DNA from: Candidatus Omnitrophota bacterium
GTDB taxonomy: Bacteria > Omnitrophota > Gorgyraeia > Gygaellales > Profunditerraquicolaceae
DNA: 20,390 nt
Reading direction: 5' to 3'
Assembly (NCBI GenBank): GCA_028710845.1
Contig: JAQTTI010000011.1
Span: 1 to 20,390 of the forward strand
The translations under genes and the position numbers were made by a program. Positions 8,509-14,182 of the stretch are shown one piece after another; the first letter of the stretch is position 1, and each line of letters begins with the position of its first letter. Under the pieces are notes generated by a model. The model was not told the DNA's origin, did not search any database, and worked only from the letters and a program-made list of their open reading frames with translations.

Positions 8509-8575
8509 TGTCCAATCTGGGCTTGACAAAATCAGTGAAAAGCGTTATATTTGTAGCAAGAAATGTCCAATCTGG
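8509..8575 (+). repeat. 12-bp direct repeat TGTCCAATCTGG flanking a promoter
   Basis: TGTCCAATCTGG occurs at 8509-8520 and again at 8564-8575, with start points 55 bases apart. The first copy sits just upstream of the -35 box, and the second overlaps the ribosome-binding site of the helix-turn-helix gene. A related motif, TGTCCAGTCTG, occurs twice at 20115-20147. The placement suggests binding sites of an autoregulator, or the edge of a mobile element that brought the gene in. Confidence 0.75.
8523..8551 (+). promoter_or_regulatory. Sigma70-type promoter for the helix-turn-helix/coiled-coil gene
   Basis: A consensus -35 TTGACA (8523-8528) is followed by a 17-base spacer and TATATT (8546-8551). 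The predicted transcript starts about 25 bases before the ATG at 8583. It sits between two copies of TGTCCAATCTGG, which could be an operator pair. Confidence 0.8.
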
Positions 8576-8582
8576 AGGATTC

Positions 8583-10907
8583 ATGGGCGTTATCCATAAA
8601 CTCAAACCCGAAGTAACAAAATTCATTATTGAAAACAAGCAAAAAGACCCTTCTTTAAGTTGCCGTGCTCTGACTCAATTAGTTTTCGATAATCTTAAGG
8701 TAAAAGTTTCAAAATCAAGCATAAATGCGATCTTTAAGGAAAATAACTTAAGCTTGCCGATCGGAAGAAGGCAAAAGGTTAAAAAGCGAAAGTTTAACAT
8801 GCCCTTGCTTCCGGTTATTGAAGGCACAAAATCAATTACTGTAGTCCCTGAGAGTGAAAAAGGAGAGAAGCCGATTAATACTGACGGAAATGTCGATAAG
8901 CGGATTAAAGAAGCAGAAGAATGGGCGATGAAATTGCAGCAGGAAGACAGGCAAAGATCGGAAGATAGGCTAAATCTGGAAAAACAAAAATCCGAGAATG
9001 ACAGTAAGCTAAAAGATGAAGCAGCTGATTTAAGGTTTCTTATGGAAGAAGCTGCTAAATTAAATGCTCAAAAAGATTTGGAGAGAGTTGAAGAAACTAA
9101 AAGGCTTGAGCAGGAAAGACTGGCTAAGGAAGCAGAAGAAATAAAGCAAACGCAGGAGACAGCTCGCCAAGCCGAAGAAGAAAGATTAGCCAAGATCGAC
9201 GAGGAAAAAAGAATAGCCGAGGCAAAAAGGCTTGAAGAGCAGACAGCCCGCAAAGCTGAAGAAGAAAGGCTGGCCAAAATTGCTGAAGCTGAAGCGCAGG
9301 CAAAAAAGGCCAAAGAAGAGAAATCTGCCGAGGAAGCGGCTTTAAAAGCCGAACAGGAAAGATTAGCCGAAATCGCCGAGTCAGAAGCTAAAAGAGCAGA
9401 AGTTGAAGCAGGAAGAAAAGAAAAAGCCGAAGTTGATCCAGAAACAAAAAGACTCGAAGAAGAGAAATCCGCCGAGGAAGCTGCCTTAAAAGCTGAAAAG
9501 GAAAGGTGGCTTAGGCTGGCCGAAGAAGAGCTTAAATCCAGGCAACAGGCAACTAAAAAAGAGGTGGTTGCAAATGTAGCCCCGGCGGAACCGGTAAAGG
9601 CTGTTCAAGGCCAGGTCTCCTCGGGTATAATTCTGCTTAAGGCAATAGATTGTTTAGTTGGAGGCAGCGTACAGCTTAATGATTTAATCTGTAAGGAGCT
9701 TGGTCGTGAAACAGTTAGCAACCTTAACCTTACCCAGGCACTTATATTTAAATCCTTATTCGGAATGGAAAATCTCTCTCTTTTCTGGGAACTGGCCCAG
9801 GTGCGTTATTCTAAAGAGGAGCTGGATAATTTTTATTCAGAAATACAAAAGAGTGAAAATATAAAATCTACCGCCGTAAGAATTCTGCCAGGAATTTTTA
9901 ACGAAGCCAGAGGGGTAGGGATGCACTTTCCCGACGGGCATTCAGTTTACCTGGATGGCCAGTTACATTCCACCTGGACGACTCAGAATATCCCTCTTGA
10001 TTTCTCATCCCCTGTATTTGAATTAAAAAATAATTTGAATAAATGCTTCTTTAAAAAAGAACCGCTGATTTTATTCTGCGCTCCGGGTTATGATATACCG
10101 TCGAATGATTTCTTTAACCTTCTTTTAAATTTCAGCTCAACCGGTAAAAATCCCGATAGTTTAAATATTTTCGGCAATAAACTGGAACAGATCGAAACCA
10201 TACCGTTAAGCAGCACTAATAATTATACTCTTGTGTTTGGGCTCTGGCCGTGGCAATTTACCAGCAGCCGCAAAGTAAAAAGAATCGGCGGATTCGAACT
10301 CAAGCGTATCGAAAAAACCGGCCAGGAAGTATATTTGGCTGAGATCGAAATTGAACTCTTGAGGGTATCTTTGAACCAGAGTATAACTTTTAAAGGTTGC
10401 GCCGTTAAAGCAAATCCGGATGAAAAAATCCGCCTGGTTATTCTTAACAGCGGCGAAGAGATGAACCTGGTCCAGTTGGCTGAGACTTATCTTGGTTGCT
10501 GGCCGAATCTCGACGAGGCCTTTAATGATTTTAGCCGGAAAATCGAGCTTTTTGCATATGTCAGCAATCCCCAAAAGATCCTTTCCAAAGAAAGCTTTGG
10601 CCCGCCGATAGAGCCCGGCGAGCTTGAGAAAATTTTCGCAAAATATATCAAAATGCTGGATACCTATCTGCGCTGGCATTTCCTGCCCCAAGGATACTCA
10701 GAAAAGGACTTTTCTTATACCAATGAGTGTTTTTACAAGCTTCCGGTAAGTCTTGAGCCGGGGCAAGGGGCAGTCAGGGTTAAGATCGGATCCAACCAGG
10801 CGTATCAATACCAAAAAGAGCTGGAATATATGTTGCGGCGTTTAAATGAACGCCGGATAAGTTTTAAGGATGGAAACGCTTTATATTTTGAAAACGTTTC
10901 CAAATAG
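8583..10907 (+). CDS. Helix-turn-helix, long coiled coil and unrecognised C-terminal domain (possible domesticated transposase)
   Basis: The start chosen is ATG 8583, behind GGAGG (8574-8578), giving 774 aa. An in-frame start at 8508 would lie upstream of the promoter. Residues 1-65 look like a DNA-binding helix-turn-helix (SLSCRALTQLVF, then KVSKSSINAIFKENNL). Residues about 105-325 are a Glu/Lys/Ala-rich coiled coil with imperfect repeats such as AEEERLAKI and EEKSAEEAALKAE. Residues about 345-774 form a globular region that I do not recognise. It contains FPDGHSVYLDGQLHSTW (D458) and, later, YLGCWPNLDEAFNDF (E645), whose layout faintly recalls the first Asp and last Glu of DDE transposases. 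No clear second Asp was located. Its own promoter and flanking repeats separate it from the tad genes. It could be a regulator, a scaffold or a domesticated transposase; the function is unknown. Confidence 0.85.
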   Translation: MGVIHKLKPEVTKFIIENKQKDPSLSCRALTQLVFDNLKVKVSKSSINAIFKENNLSLPIGRRQKVKKRKFNMPLLPVIEGTKSITVVPESEKGEKPINTDGNVDKRIKEAEEWAMKLQQEDRQRSEDRLNLEKQKSENDSKLKDEAADLRFLMEEAAKLNAQKDLERVEETKRLEQERLAKEAEEIKQTQETARQAEEERLAKIDEEKRIAEAKRLEEQTARKAEEERLAKIAEAEAQAKKAKEEKSAEEAALKAEQERLAEIAESEAKRAEVEAGRKEKAEVDPETKRLEEEKSAEEAALKAEKERWLRLAEEELKSRQQATKKEVVANVAPAEPVKAVQGQVSSGIILLKAIDCLVGGSVQLNDLICKELGRETVSNLNLTQALIFKSLFGMENLSLFWELAQVRYSKEELDNFYSEIQKSENIKSTAVRILPGIFNEARGVGMHFPDGHSVYLDGQLHSTWTTQNIPLDFSSPVFELKNNLNKCFFKKEPLILFCAPGYDIPSNDFFNLLLNFSSTGKNPDSLNIFGNKLEQIETIPLSSTNNYTLVFGLWPWQFTSSRKVKRIGGFELKRIEKTGQEVYLAEIEIELLRVSLNQSITFKGCAVKANPDEKIRLVILNSGEEMNLVQLAETYLGCWPNLDEAFNDFSRKIELFAYVSNPQKILSKESFGPPIEPGELEKIFAKYIKMLDTYLRWHFLPQGYSEKDFSYTNECFYKLPVSLEPGQGAVRVKIGSNQAYQYQKELEYMLRRLNERRISFKDGNALYFENVSK
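10871..10902. repeat. 8-bp perfect inverted repeat at the end of the coiled-coil gene
   Basis: TGGAAACG (10871-10878) and CGTTTCCA (10895-10902) are perfect inverted copies separated by 16 bases. They lie inside the last codons of the gene at 8583-10907 and 18 bases before the -35 box of the pilin promoter. No T-run follows, so it is more likely an operator or looping site than a terminator. Confidence 0.55.
10890..10904 (+). promoter_or_regulatory. Upstream element shared with the right-edge promoter
   Basis: GAAAACGTTTCCAAA here and GAAAACGTTACCAAA at 20312-20326 match at 14 of 15 positions. Both lie exactly 16 bases upstream of the -35 box of a TATATT promoter. This looks like a common activator or repressor site. 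It overlaps the right arm of the inverted repeat at 10871-10902. Confidence 0.5.
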
Positions 10908-10920
10908 CCAGTAATTAATC

Positions 10921-10949
10921 TTGATTGTTTTATTTTCCAGTGGTATATT
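10921..10949 (+). promoter_or_regulatory. Promoter of the pilin cassette
   Basis: TTGATT (10921-10926), a 17-base spacer and TATATT (10944-10949) form a good sigma70-type promoter. It starts 14 bases after the stop of the preceding gene and lies about 120 bases before the first pilin ATG. The GGTATATTT sequence around the -10 box also occurs at the right-edge promoter (20364-20372). Confidence 0.7.
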
Positions 10950-10954
10950 TAGGT

Positions 10955-11068
10955 AGTTAACATAAAAATTTGGGATTTTTAAAGTTTTTAAGCTGCCCTT
11001 AGTCCGTCAAGGGGGCGTGGTTTTTTATTTTTATGGGTTGGCAAAGACCATTCTTGCCATTTTAGGCA
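10955..11068 (+). promoter_or_regulatory. Structured 5' leader of the pilin cassette
   Basis: The transcript from the promoter at 10921-10949 has an untranslated leader of about 110 bases with two possible hairpins. The first pairs GCCCTT with AAGGGGGC (about 10994-11016, with a two-base bulge) and is followed by TTTTTT at about 11021, like a weak attenuator or terminator. The second pairs TGGCAA (11039-11044) with TTGCCA (11054-11059), just upstream of the weak AGG before the first pilin ATG. The leader could tune pilin expression. I see no known riboswitch consensus. Confidence 0.4.
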
Positions 11069-11203
11069 ATGATTATAAAGGTAAAAGAAAGAAAAGGCCA
11101 AAGTTTTATTGAATATGCAATGCTTATGATCGTCGTCGCTGCGGCGTTAATGGCCATGACTGTTTATATTCAGCGGGCGATGTATAATTATATGGGTGGT
11201 TAA
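11069..11203 (+). CDS. Minimal Flp-type (type IVb) prepilin, 44 aa
   Basis: This small frame reads MIIKVKERKGQ, then SFIEYAMLMIVVAAALMAM, and ends IQRAMYNYMGG. A short basic leader ends in Gly10, followed by QSFIEY with Glu at mature +5 and then a hydrophobic helix, which is the classic class III prepilin layout. The mature form would be only 34 residues, so it is almost entirely the helix. It is the first gene after the leader and promoter and so the best candidate for a major or structural Flp subunit. An upstream ATG at 11033 in the same frame runs into a stop at once, so ATG 11069 is used. The ribosome-binding site is weak. Confidence 0.85.
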   Translation: MIIKVKERKGQSFIEYAMLMIVVAAALMAMTVYIQRAMYNYMGG

Positions 11204-11222
11204 AAGCAGGAATAAGGAAAAG

Positions 11223-11384
11223 ATGATTTTAAGGGCCCGGAACGGTCAGAGTATTATTGAATACGGAGTGTTGATTATTATTGTTGCTGCTTCGTTGATC
11301 GCAATGACTACTTACCTTATGCGGGCCACAAACGCCAGGATCAGGCAAAGCATAAACGAACTGAATTATTATTGTGCTGATTAG
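11223..11384 (+). CDS. Flp-type prepilin, 53 aa
   Basis: The protein has a basic leader ending NG, the processing motif G^QSIIEYG (Glu at +5), a hydrophobic helix to about residue 30 and a short tail containing RIRQSINELNYYCAD. ATG 11223 is preferred because AGGA (11215-11218) lies five bases before it. An upstream GTG at 11196 in frame would overlap the previous pilin and lengthen the leader. The C-terminal tail has one cysteine. It resembles the 44-aa pilin in its MTTYLMRA segment (MTVYIQRA there), which suggests duplication. Confidence 0.85.
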   Translation: MILRARNGQSIIEYGVLIIIVAASLIAMTTYLMRATNARIRQSINELNYYCAD

Positions 11385-11402
11385 CCTAAGAAGGAGGGGA
11401 AG

Positions 11403-11582
11403 ATGAAAAAGTTCAGGAAAGGCCAAAGTACATTGGAGTACGTGATTATTTTGGCCGCGGTGGTTGCTGCAATTATTGCAATCGGCGGTATGCTGCAGGA
11501 TAGGTTAGGCGGCAACGCCGGTGTTTATGACAAGATCAGTACTGGTATGCAGGAAAAGATAAGCGGCGTCGATTTTAATTAG
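11403..11582 (+). CDS. Flp-type prepilin, 59 aa
   Basis: The frame reads MKKFRKGQSTLEYVIILAAV and continues through a hydrophobic helix to a Gly-rich, amphipathic tail (GGNAGVYDKISTGMQEKISG). The leader MKKFRKG and the G^QSTLEY cleavage site with Glu +5 are canonical. AAGGAGGGG lies just before the ATG. It is a close relative of the next gene: the two share an identical 34-base stretch over the cleavage motif and helix. It could be a major Flp subunit. Confidence 0.88.
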   Translation: MKKFRKGQSTLEYVIILAAVVAAIIAIGGMLQDRLGGNAGVYDKISTGMQEKISGVDFN

Positions 11583-11685
11583 AGGTTTCAGTTAAGCGTA
11601 AACTTCTTTCTAGGAGGTGGAAGGATGTTATTAAAAAAAGGACAAAGCACTTTGGAGTACGTGATTATTTTGGCCGCGGTGGTTG
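11433..11685 (+). repeat. 34-bp identical direct repeat in two adjacent pilin genes
   Basis: A 34-base sequence beginning TTGGAGTACGTGATTATTTT occurs at 11433-11466 and 11652-11685. It covers the codons for LEYVIILAAVV in both pilins. Identity even at silent positions points to recent duplication or gene conversion, while the tails differ fully. Confidence 0.85.
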
Positions 11686-11789
11686 GCGCAATTATTTTGG
11701 CCTCAGTTTTTGTAAGGAATAATCTTCAGACCGGCTATAACGATTTGACCAACACTGTTCAAACCAGGGCTAATGATATTACCTTTTAA
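11625..11789 (+). CDS. Flp-type prepilin, 54 aa
   Basis: The frame reads MLLKKGQSTLEYVIILAAVV and continues with GAIILASVFVRNNLQTGYND and a short Thr/Asn-rich end. It has a short Lys leader, G^QSTLEY with Glu +5 and a single hydrophobic helix. GGAGGTGG is well spaced before the ATG. The N-terminal half is a near copy of the gene at 11403 and the tail is unrelated in sequence, as expected for subunits sharing a core helix but exposing different surfaces. After its stop, an AT-rich 7-bp inverted repeat (TTGTTTA at 11794-11800, TAAACAA at 11814-11820) precedes the next ribosome-binding site. Confidence 0.88.
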   Translation: MLLKKGQSTLEYVIILAAVVGAIILASVFVRNNLQTGYNDLTNTVQTRANDITF

Positions 11790-11832
11790 TTTTTTGTTTA
11801 GTTTTTAAAGTTATAAACAAGGAGGTAGGGGA

Positions 11833-12195
11833 ATGTTAAAGCGACTAAGAAAGAGATTAAGAAGGGCTCAGAGTACGGCAGAATATGCCATTGTAATCGG
11901 TTTAGTTATTGCAGCGGCGGTAGCAATGCAGACCTATGTCAAAAGGGGTATTCAGGGTAAAGTCAGGGATGCCACAGATTATACTGATCCTGATGCAGTC
12001 GGCAAATTTGGCGTAGGCGGAGCGCTTAAACAATATGAGCCGCAGTATAATATTACGACGGAAGATATGGTGACAACGCAGACCGGGACTGAGGATGAAG
12101 AGACTTTTACCGGCGGCGGCGTAAAAAGGGAAATTTTCGGTAAAGAGAAGACGGAAAGAACAGGTACAACTCGAGTTACTGCGCCGACACCATAA
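11833..12195 (+). CDS. Prepilin-like protein, type A with Ala at the cleavage site
   Basis: This 120-aa protein begins with a strongly basic leader (KRLRKRLRR). The motif A^QSTAEYAIVIG follows, with Glu at +5 but Ala instead of the usual Gly at -1. After the helix comes YVKRGIQGKVRDATD, a pattern shared with most pilins of this cluster. The tail is rich in Thr, Gly and Glu and may be exposed. AAGGAGG precedes the ATG. It is the first copy of the A type, matched by the gene at 12549. It is probably a minor pilin or pseudopilin; the exact role is unknown. Confidence 0.85.
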   Translation: MLKRLRKRLRRAQSTAEYAIVIGLVIAAAVAMQTYVKRGIQGKVRDATDYTDPDAVGKFGVGGALKQYEPQYNITTEDMVTTQTGTEDEETFTGGGVKREIFGKEKTERTGTTRVTAPTP

Positions 12196-12225
12196 GTACT
12201 TGTTATTTAAATCAGGGAGGTGGAT

Positions 12226-12537
12226 ATGTTACGAGTAAAAAAAGGACAGACTACTCTTGAAGTAGTGGTCTTGGTAGGTTTTGTGGTAGCGGCCTTAATT
12301 GCCATGGGTATGTATGTCAGGAGAGGTATCCAGGGCCAATTGCGTGATTCAACCGACCAGGTTGGAGAGCAGTATTCAGCAGGGCAAACCACAGGCGCCT
12401 GGACTGTTAAAACCAAGCTCCACCAAAACGTAGACTTAACTACGACAGGACAATCTACAACAGATATAATTGAAAACTGGCAGGAAAAAGAAGGTAATGA
12501 AGAAGTTATCTCTTTCGAAGCTGGAGGCGGAATTTAA
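12226..12537 (+). CDS. Prepilin-like protein, type B
   Basis: This 103-aa protein has leader MLRVKKG, then G^QTTLEVVVLVGFVVAALI, with Glu +5 but no Tyr +6. The motif YVRRGIQGQLRDSTDQVGEQY follows and a Thr-rich tail ends the protein. GGGAGG (12215-12220) is five bases upstream of ATG 12226; an in-frame GTG at 12220 is not preferred. The gene at 12921 is a clear paralogue, sharing KKGQTTLEVV and DQVGEQY. It is likely an inner-membrane-inserted pseudopilin after processing. Confidence 0.85.
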   Translation: MLRVKKGQTTLEVVVLVGFVVAALIAMGMYVRRGIQGQLRDSTDQVGEQYSAGQTTGAWTVKTKLHQNVDLTTTGQSTTDIIENWQEKEGNEEVISFEAGGGI

Positions 12538-12548
12538 AGGGAGGGAAA

Positions 12549-12875
12549 ATGATAAAGCTAAATAAAAGAGCTCAAAGTACGGCAGAGTATGCCATTGTGA
12601 TTGCTTTAGTAATTGCTGCGGCAGTTGCTATGCAAGTCTATGTCAAACGCGGGCTTCAGGCCAAGGTTAAAGGCACTGTTGATTTTAATCCGGACCCCAC
12701 AGTGTTTAAAGGCAAGCAATATGAGCCTTATTATTCTGAGAGCAATATGGATACGACCAGAGAAGCCAGAGAAATGACTACAACAGACAAAAGTGGTAAA
12801 GTGACTAGGAACCTGGAAGATCCGGAGATTATCTCAAGCTGGGGTACTCAAACTACTGTTGCCTTGCCTGAATAA
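12549..12875 (+). CDS. Prepilin-like protein, second type A copy
   Basis: This 108-aa protein has leader MIKLNKRA, then A^QSTAEYAIVIALVIAAAVA, nearly identical to the gene at 11833 and again with Ala at -1. YVKRGLQAKVKGTVDFNPDP follows, then KGKQYEPYYSES and a polar tail. GGGAGGG precedes the ATG 11 bases after the stop of the type B gene. Divergence from the first copy grows after the helix, which suggests relaxed or diversifying change in the exposed part. Confidence 0.85.
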   Translation: MIKLNKRAQSTAEYAIVIALVIAAAVAMQVYVKRGLQAKVKGTVDFNPDPTVFKGKQYEPYYSESNMDTTREAREMTTTDKSGKVTRNLEDPEIISSWGTQTTVALPE

Positions 12876-12920
12876 GGTTTAAGCGGTAATAAAGTGATTT
12901 TTAAAAATTAGGAGGTGAAT

Positions 12921-13226
12921 ATGTTGCGGTTAAAAAAAGGGCAAACTACCCTTGAAGTCGTTATGTTGATAGGTTTTGTAATCGCTGCGTTAATAGCCAT
13001 GAACACATATATGAAAAGAGGTGTGCAGGGAAGATTGCGCCAATCAGCCGACCAGGTTGGGGAGCAATATGAAGCCGGTAACACTACATCAAAATACCGG
13101 ACAGTTACCAACCTTGAGCAATCAGAGGCAATTACTGCCGGAGGCGGAAGCTTAACGACTATTAATGAAGGTGAAAATACGAGGACAAAAACATCAACCA
13201 CAGCTGAAGTAGTGGCTGAATGGTAG
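12921..13226 (+). CDS. Prepilin-like protein, second type B copy
   Basis: This 101-aa protein has leader MLRLKKG, then G^QTTLEVVMLIGFVIAALIA, with Glu +5. YMKRGVQGRLRQSADQVGEQY and a Thr/Ser-rich tail follow. ATG 12921 follows AGGAGGTGA closely; the in-frame GTG at 12915 is inside the ribosome-binding site and is not preferred. It repeats the type B gene at 12226, completing an A-B-A-B tandem arrangement with 11833 and 12549. Confidence 0.85.
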   Translation: MLRLKKGQTTLEVVMLIGFVIAALIAMNTYMKRGVQGRLRQSADQVGEQYEAGNTTSKYRTVTNLEQSEAITAGGGSLTTINEGENTRTKTSTTAEVVAEW

Positions 13227-13230
13227 AAAA

Positions 13231-13839
13231 ATGAAGTTTAAAAAAGGACAAACAATCCTTGAAATTTGTTTATTGATCGCTTTTGCTGCTGGCGCGGTTG
13301 CGGCAATGTTAGTTTATATTGCCCGTTCCTTTCAGGGTAATATACGTGACAAGGCCGATCAAATAAGCGAATGGCAGTATGCGCCGGGGCATACGACGGT
13401 AGATAATTGGCAGCGAAAATATTCATCTTCTCAGACTAGTCAGGTAACCGAAACACCGATTCAATATGGTAATTTAAACGAAGTAAATACGGCGCTGGTA
13501 AATAAACTCAAGGAAATTGACATTAAGAAAAAGGAAATCGAAGTGCTCAAGGAGCTTTGGGAGACAACTTGCGTTAGTGAATCACAGGTAGGAGCAGCGG
13601 CAGTAAGAAAAGGTGATTTCGGCTGGCAGATGCCCGCAGACGGCCTAACCAAGGTCTCTTCAGACCGGGAAAAAGCTTATGACGAGTTATCCAAATTATA
13701 TAAAGAAGCTGAGGATATAGAAAAAGCCTGGCCTAAACGTAAAGGAAATATAACCGGTGAAACTTCAACCCGCTCTGAGGACAGCGGTTGGTCGAGCGAT
13801 AATAAAAGAATATATGAAGAAGTGGACAGCTATCGATGA
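13231..13839 (+). CDS. Long prepilin-like protein with a coiled-coil tail
   Basis: This 202-aa protein starts MKFKKG and continues G^QTILEICLLIAFAAGAV, with Glu +5. The YIARSFQGNIRDKADQ motif and QYAPGHTT follow, as in the type B pilins. A long additional region has a charged helical stretch (NKLKEIDIKKKEIEVLKELW) likely to form a coiled coil, one Cys and a polar end. It begins four bases after the upstream stop, without an obvious ribosome-binding site, so translation may be coupled. The longer tail suggests a minor pilin with a specific surface or tip role; this is inference. Confidence 0.82.
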   Translation: MKFKKGQTILEICLLIAFAAGAVAAMLVYIARSFQGNIRDKADQISEWQYAPGHTTVDNWQRKYSSSQTSQVTETPIQYGNLNEVNTALVNKLKEIDIKKKEIEVLKELWETTCVSESQVGAAAVRKGDFGWQMPADGLTKVSSDREKAYDELSKLYKEAEDIEKAWPKRKGNITGETSTRSEDSGWSSDNKRIYEEVDSYR

Positions 13840-14135
13840 AATTTTTGCGTAAAGGACAAAATTTGGTGGATTTAGCCCTTTTAATCGGTATAGTAGGGCT
13901 GGTAATTATAGGGATGGAAACTTATATAAGGCGCGGGCTGCAGGGAAAATTAAGAGATGCAACTGACGCCATAATTTCTAAGGGTCAGGCTGCTTCAGCA
14001 GATGAGCCTGATTCAAAAACAGGCCATACTAGGACGCATGCGGAATTTGATTATGAGGAAGGTGCCGGCGGCAGAAAAATTATAAGCGGGACTTCAAATA
14101 CAACTAGTGACTATAGGTCTACTACGGTCAAATAG
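13836..14135 (+). CDS. Prepilin-like protein with Asp at +5
   Basis: This 99-aa protein overlaps the upstream gene by four bases (ATGA). The leader MKFLRKG is followed by G^QNLVDLALLIGIVGLVII, then YIRRGLQGKLRDATD, which clearly places it in the same family. The residue at mature +5 is Asp rather than Glu. Glu +5 is a conserved assembly residue in type IV pilins, so this subunit may assemble differently. The tail is polar and Gly-rich. A CATCTT/AAGATG hairpin lies right after the stop. Confidence 0.82.
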   Translation: MKFLRKGQNLVDLALLIGIVGLVIIGMETYIRRGLQGKLRDATDAIISKGQAASADEPDSKTGHTRTHAEFDYEEGAGGRKIISGTSNTTSDYRSTTVK

Positions 14136-14137
14136 AG

Positions 14138-14155
14138 CATCTTCATATCAAGATG
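14138..14155 (+). other. Intercistronic hairpin between pilin genes
   Basis: CATCTT (14138-14143) and AAGATG (14150-14155) are perfect inverted copies around a six-base loop, placed in the 47-base gap between two pilin genes. No T-run follows, so full termination is unlikely. It may stabilise upstream mRNA or set relative expression. Confidence 0.4.
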
Positions 14156-14182
14156 TGATTTGTTTAGAGGGAGATATAATCG

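Noticed and set aside
10206..10691. Reverse-strand open frame of 161 codons opposite the coiled-coil gene
   Set aside because: It has no ribosome-binding site or family features, and the + strand frame continues with normal coding character.
11038..11059. Possible sigma54 promoter (TTGGCA...TTGC) before the first pilin
   Set aside because: The GG and GC elements are 16 bases apart rather than the required 12, and the sequence is better explained as a small inverted repeat.
10955..11068. Cyclic-di-GMP (GEMM) riboswitch in the pilin leader
   Set aside because: The leader lacks the GEMM consensus core; only generic hairpins are visible.
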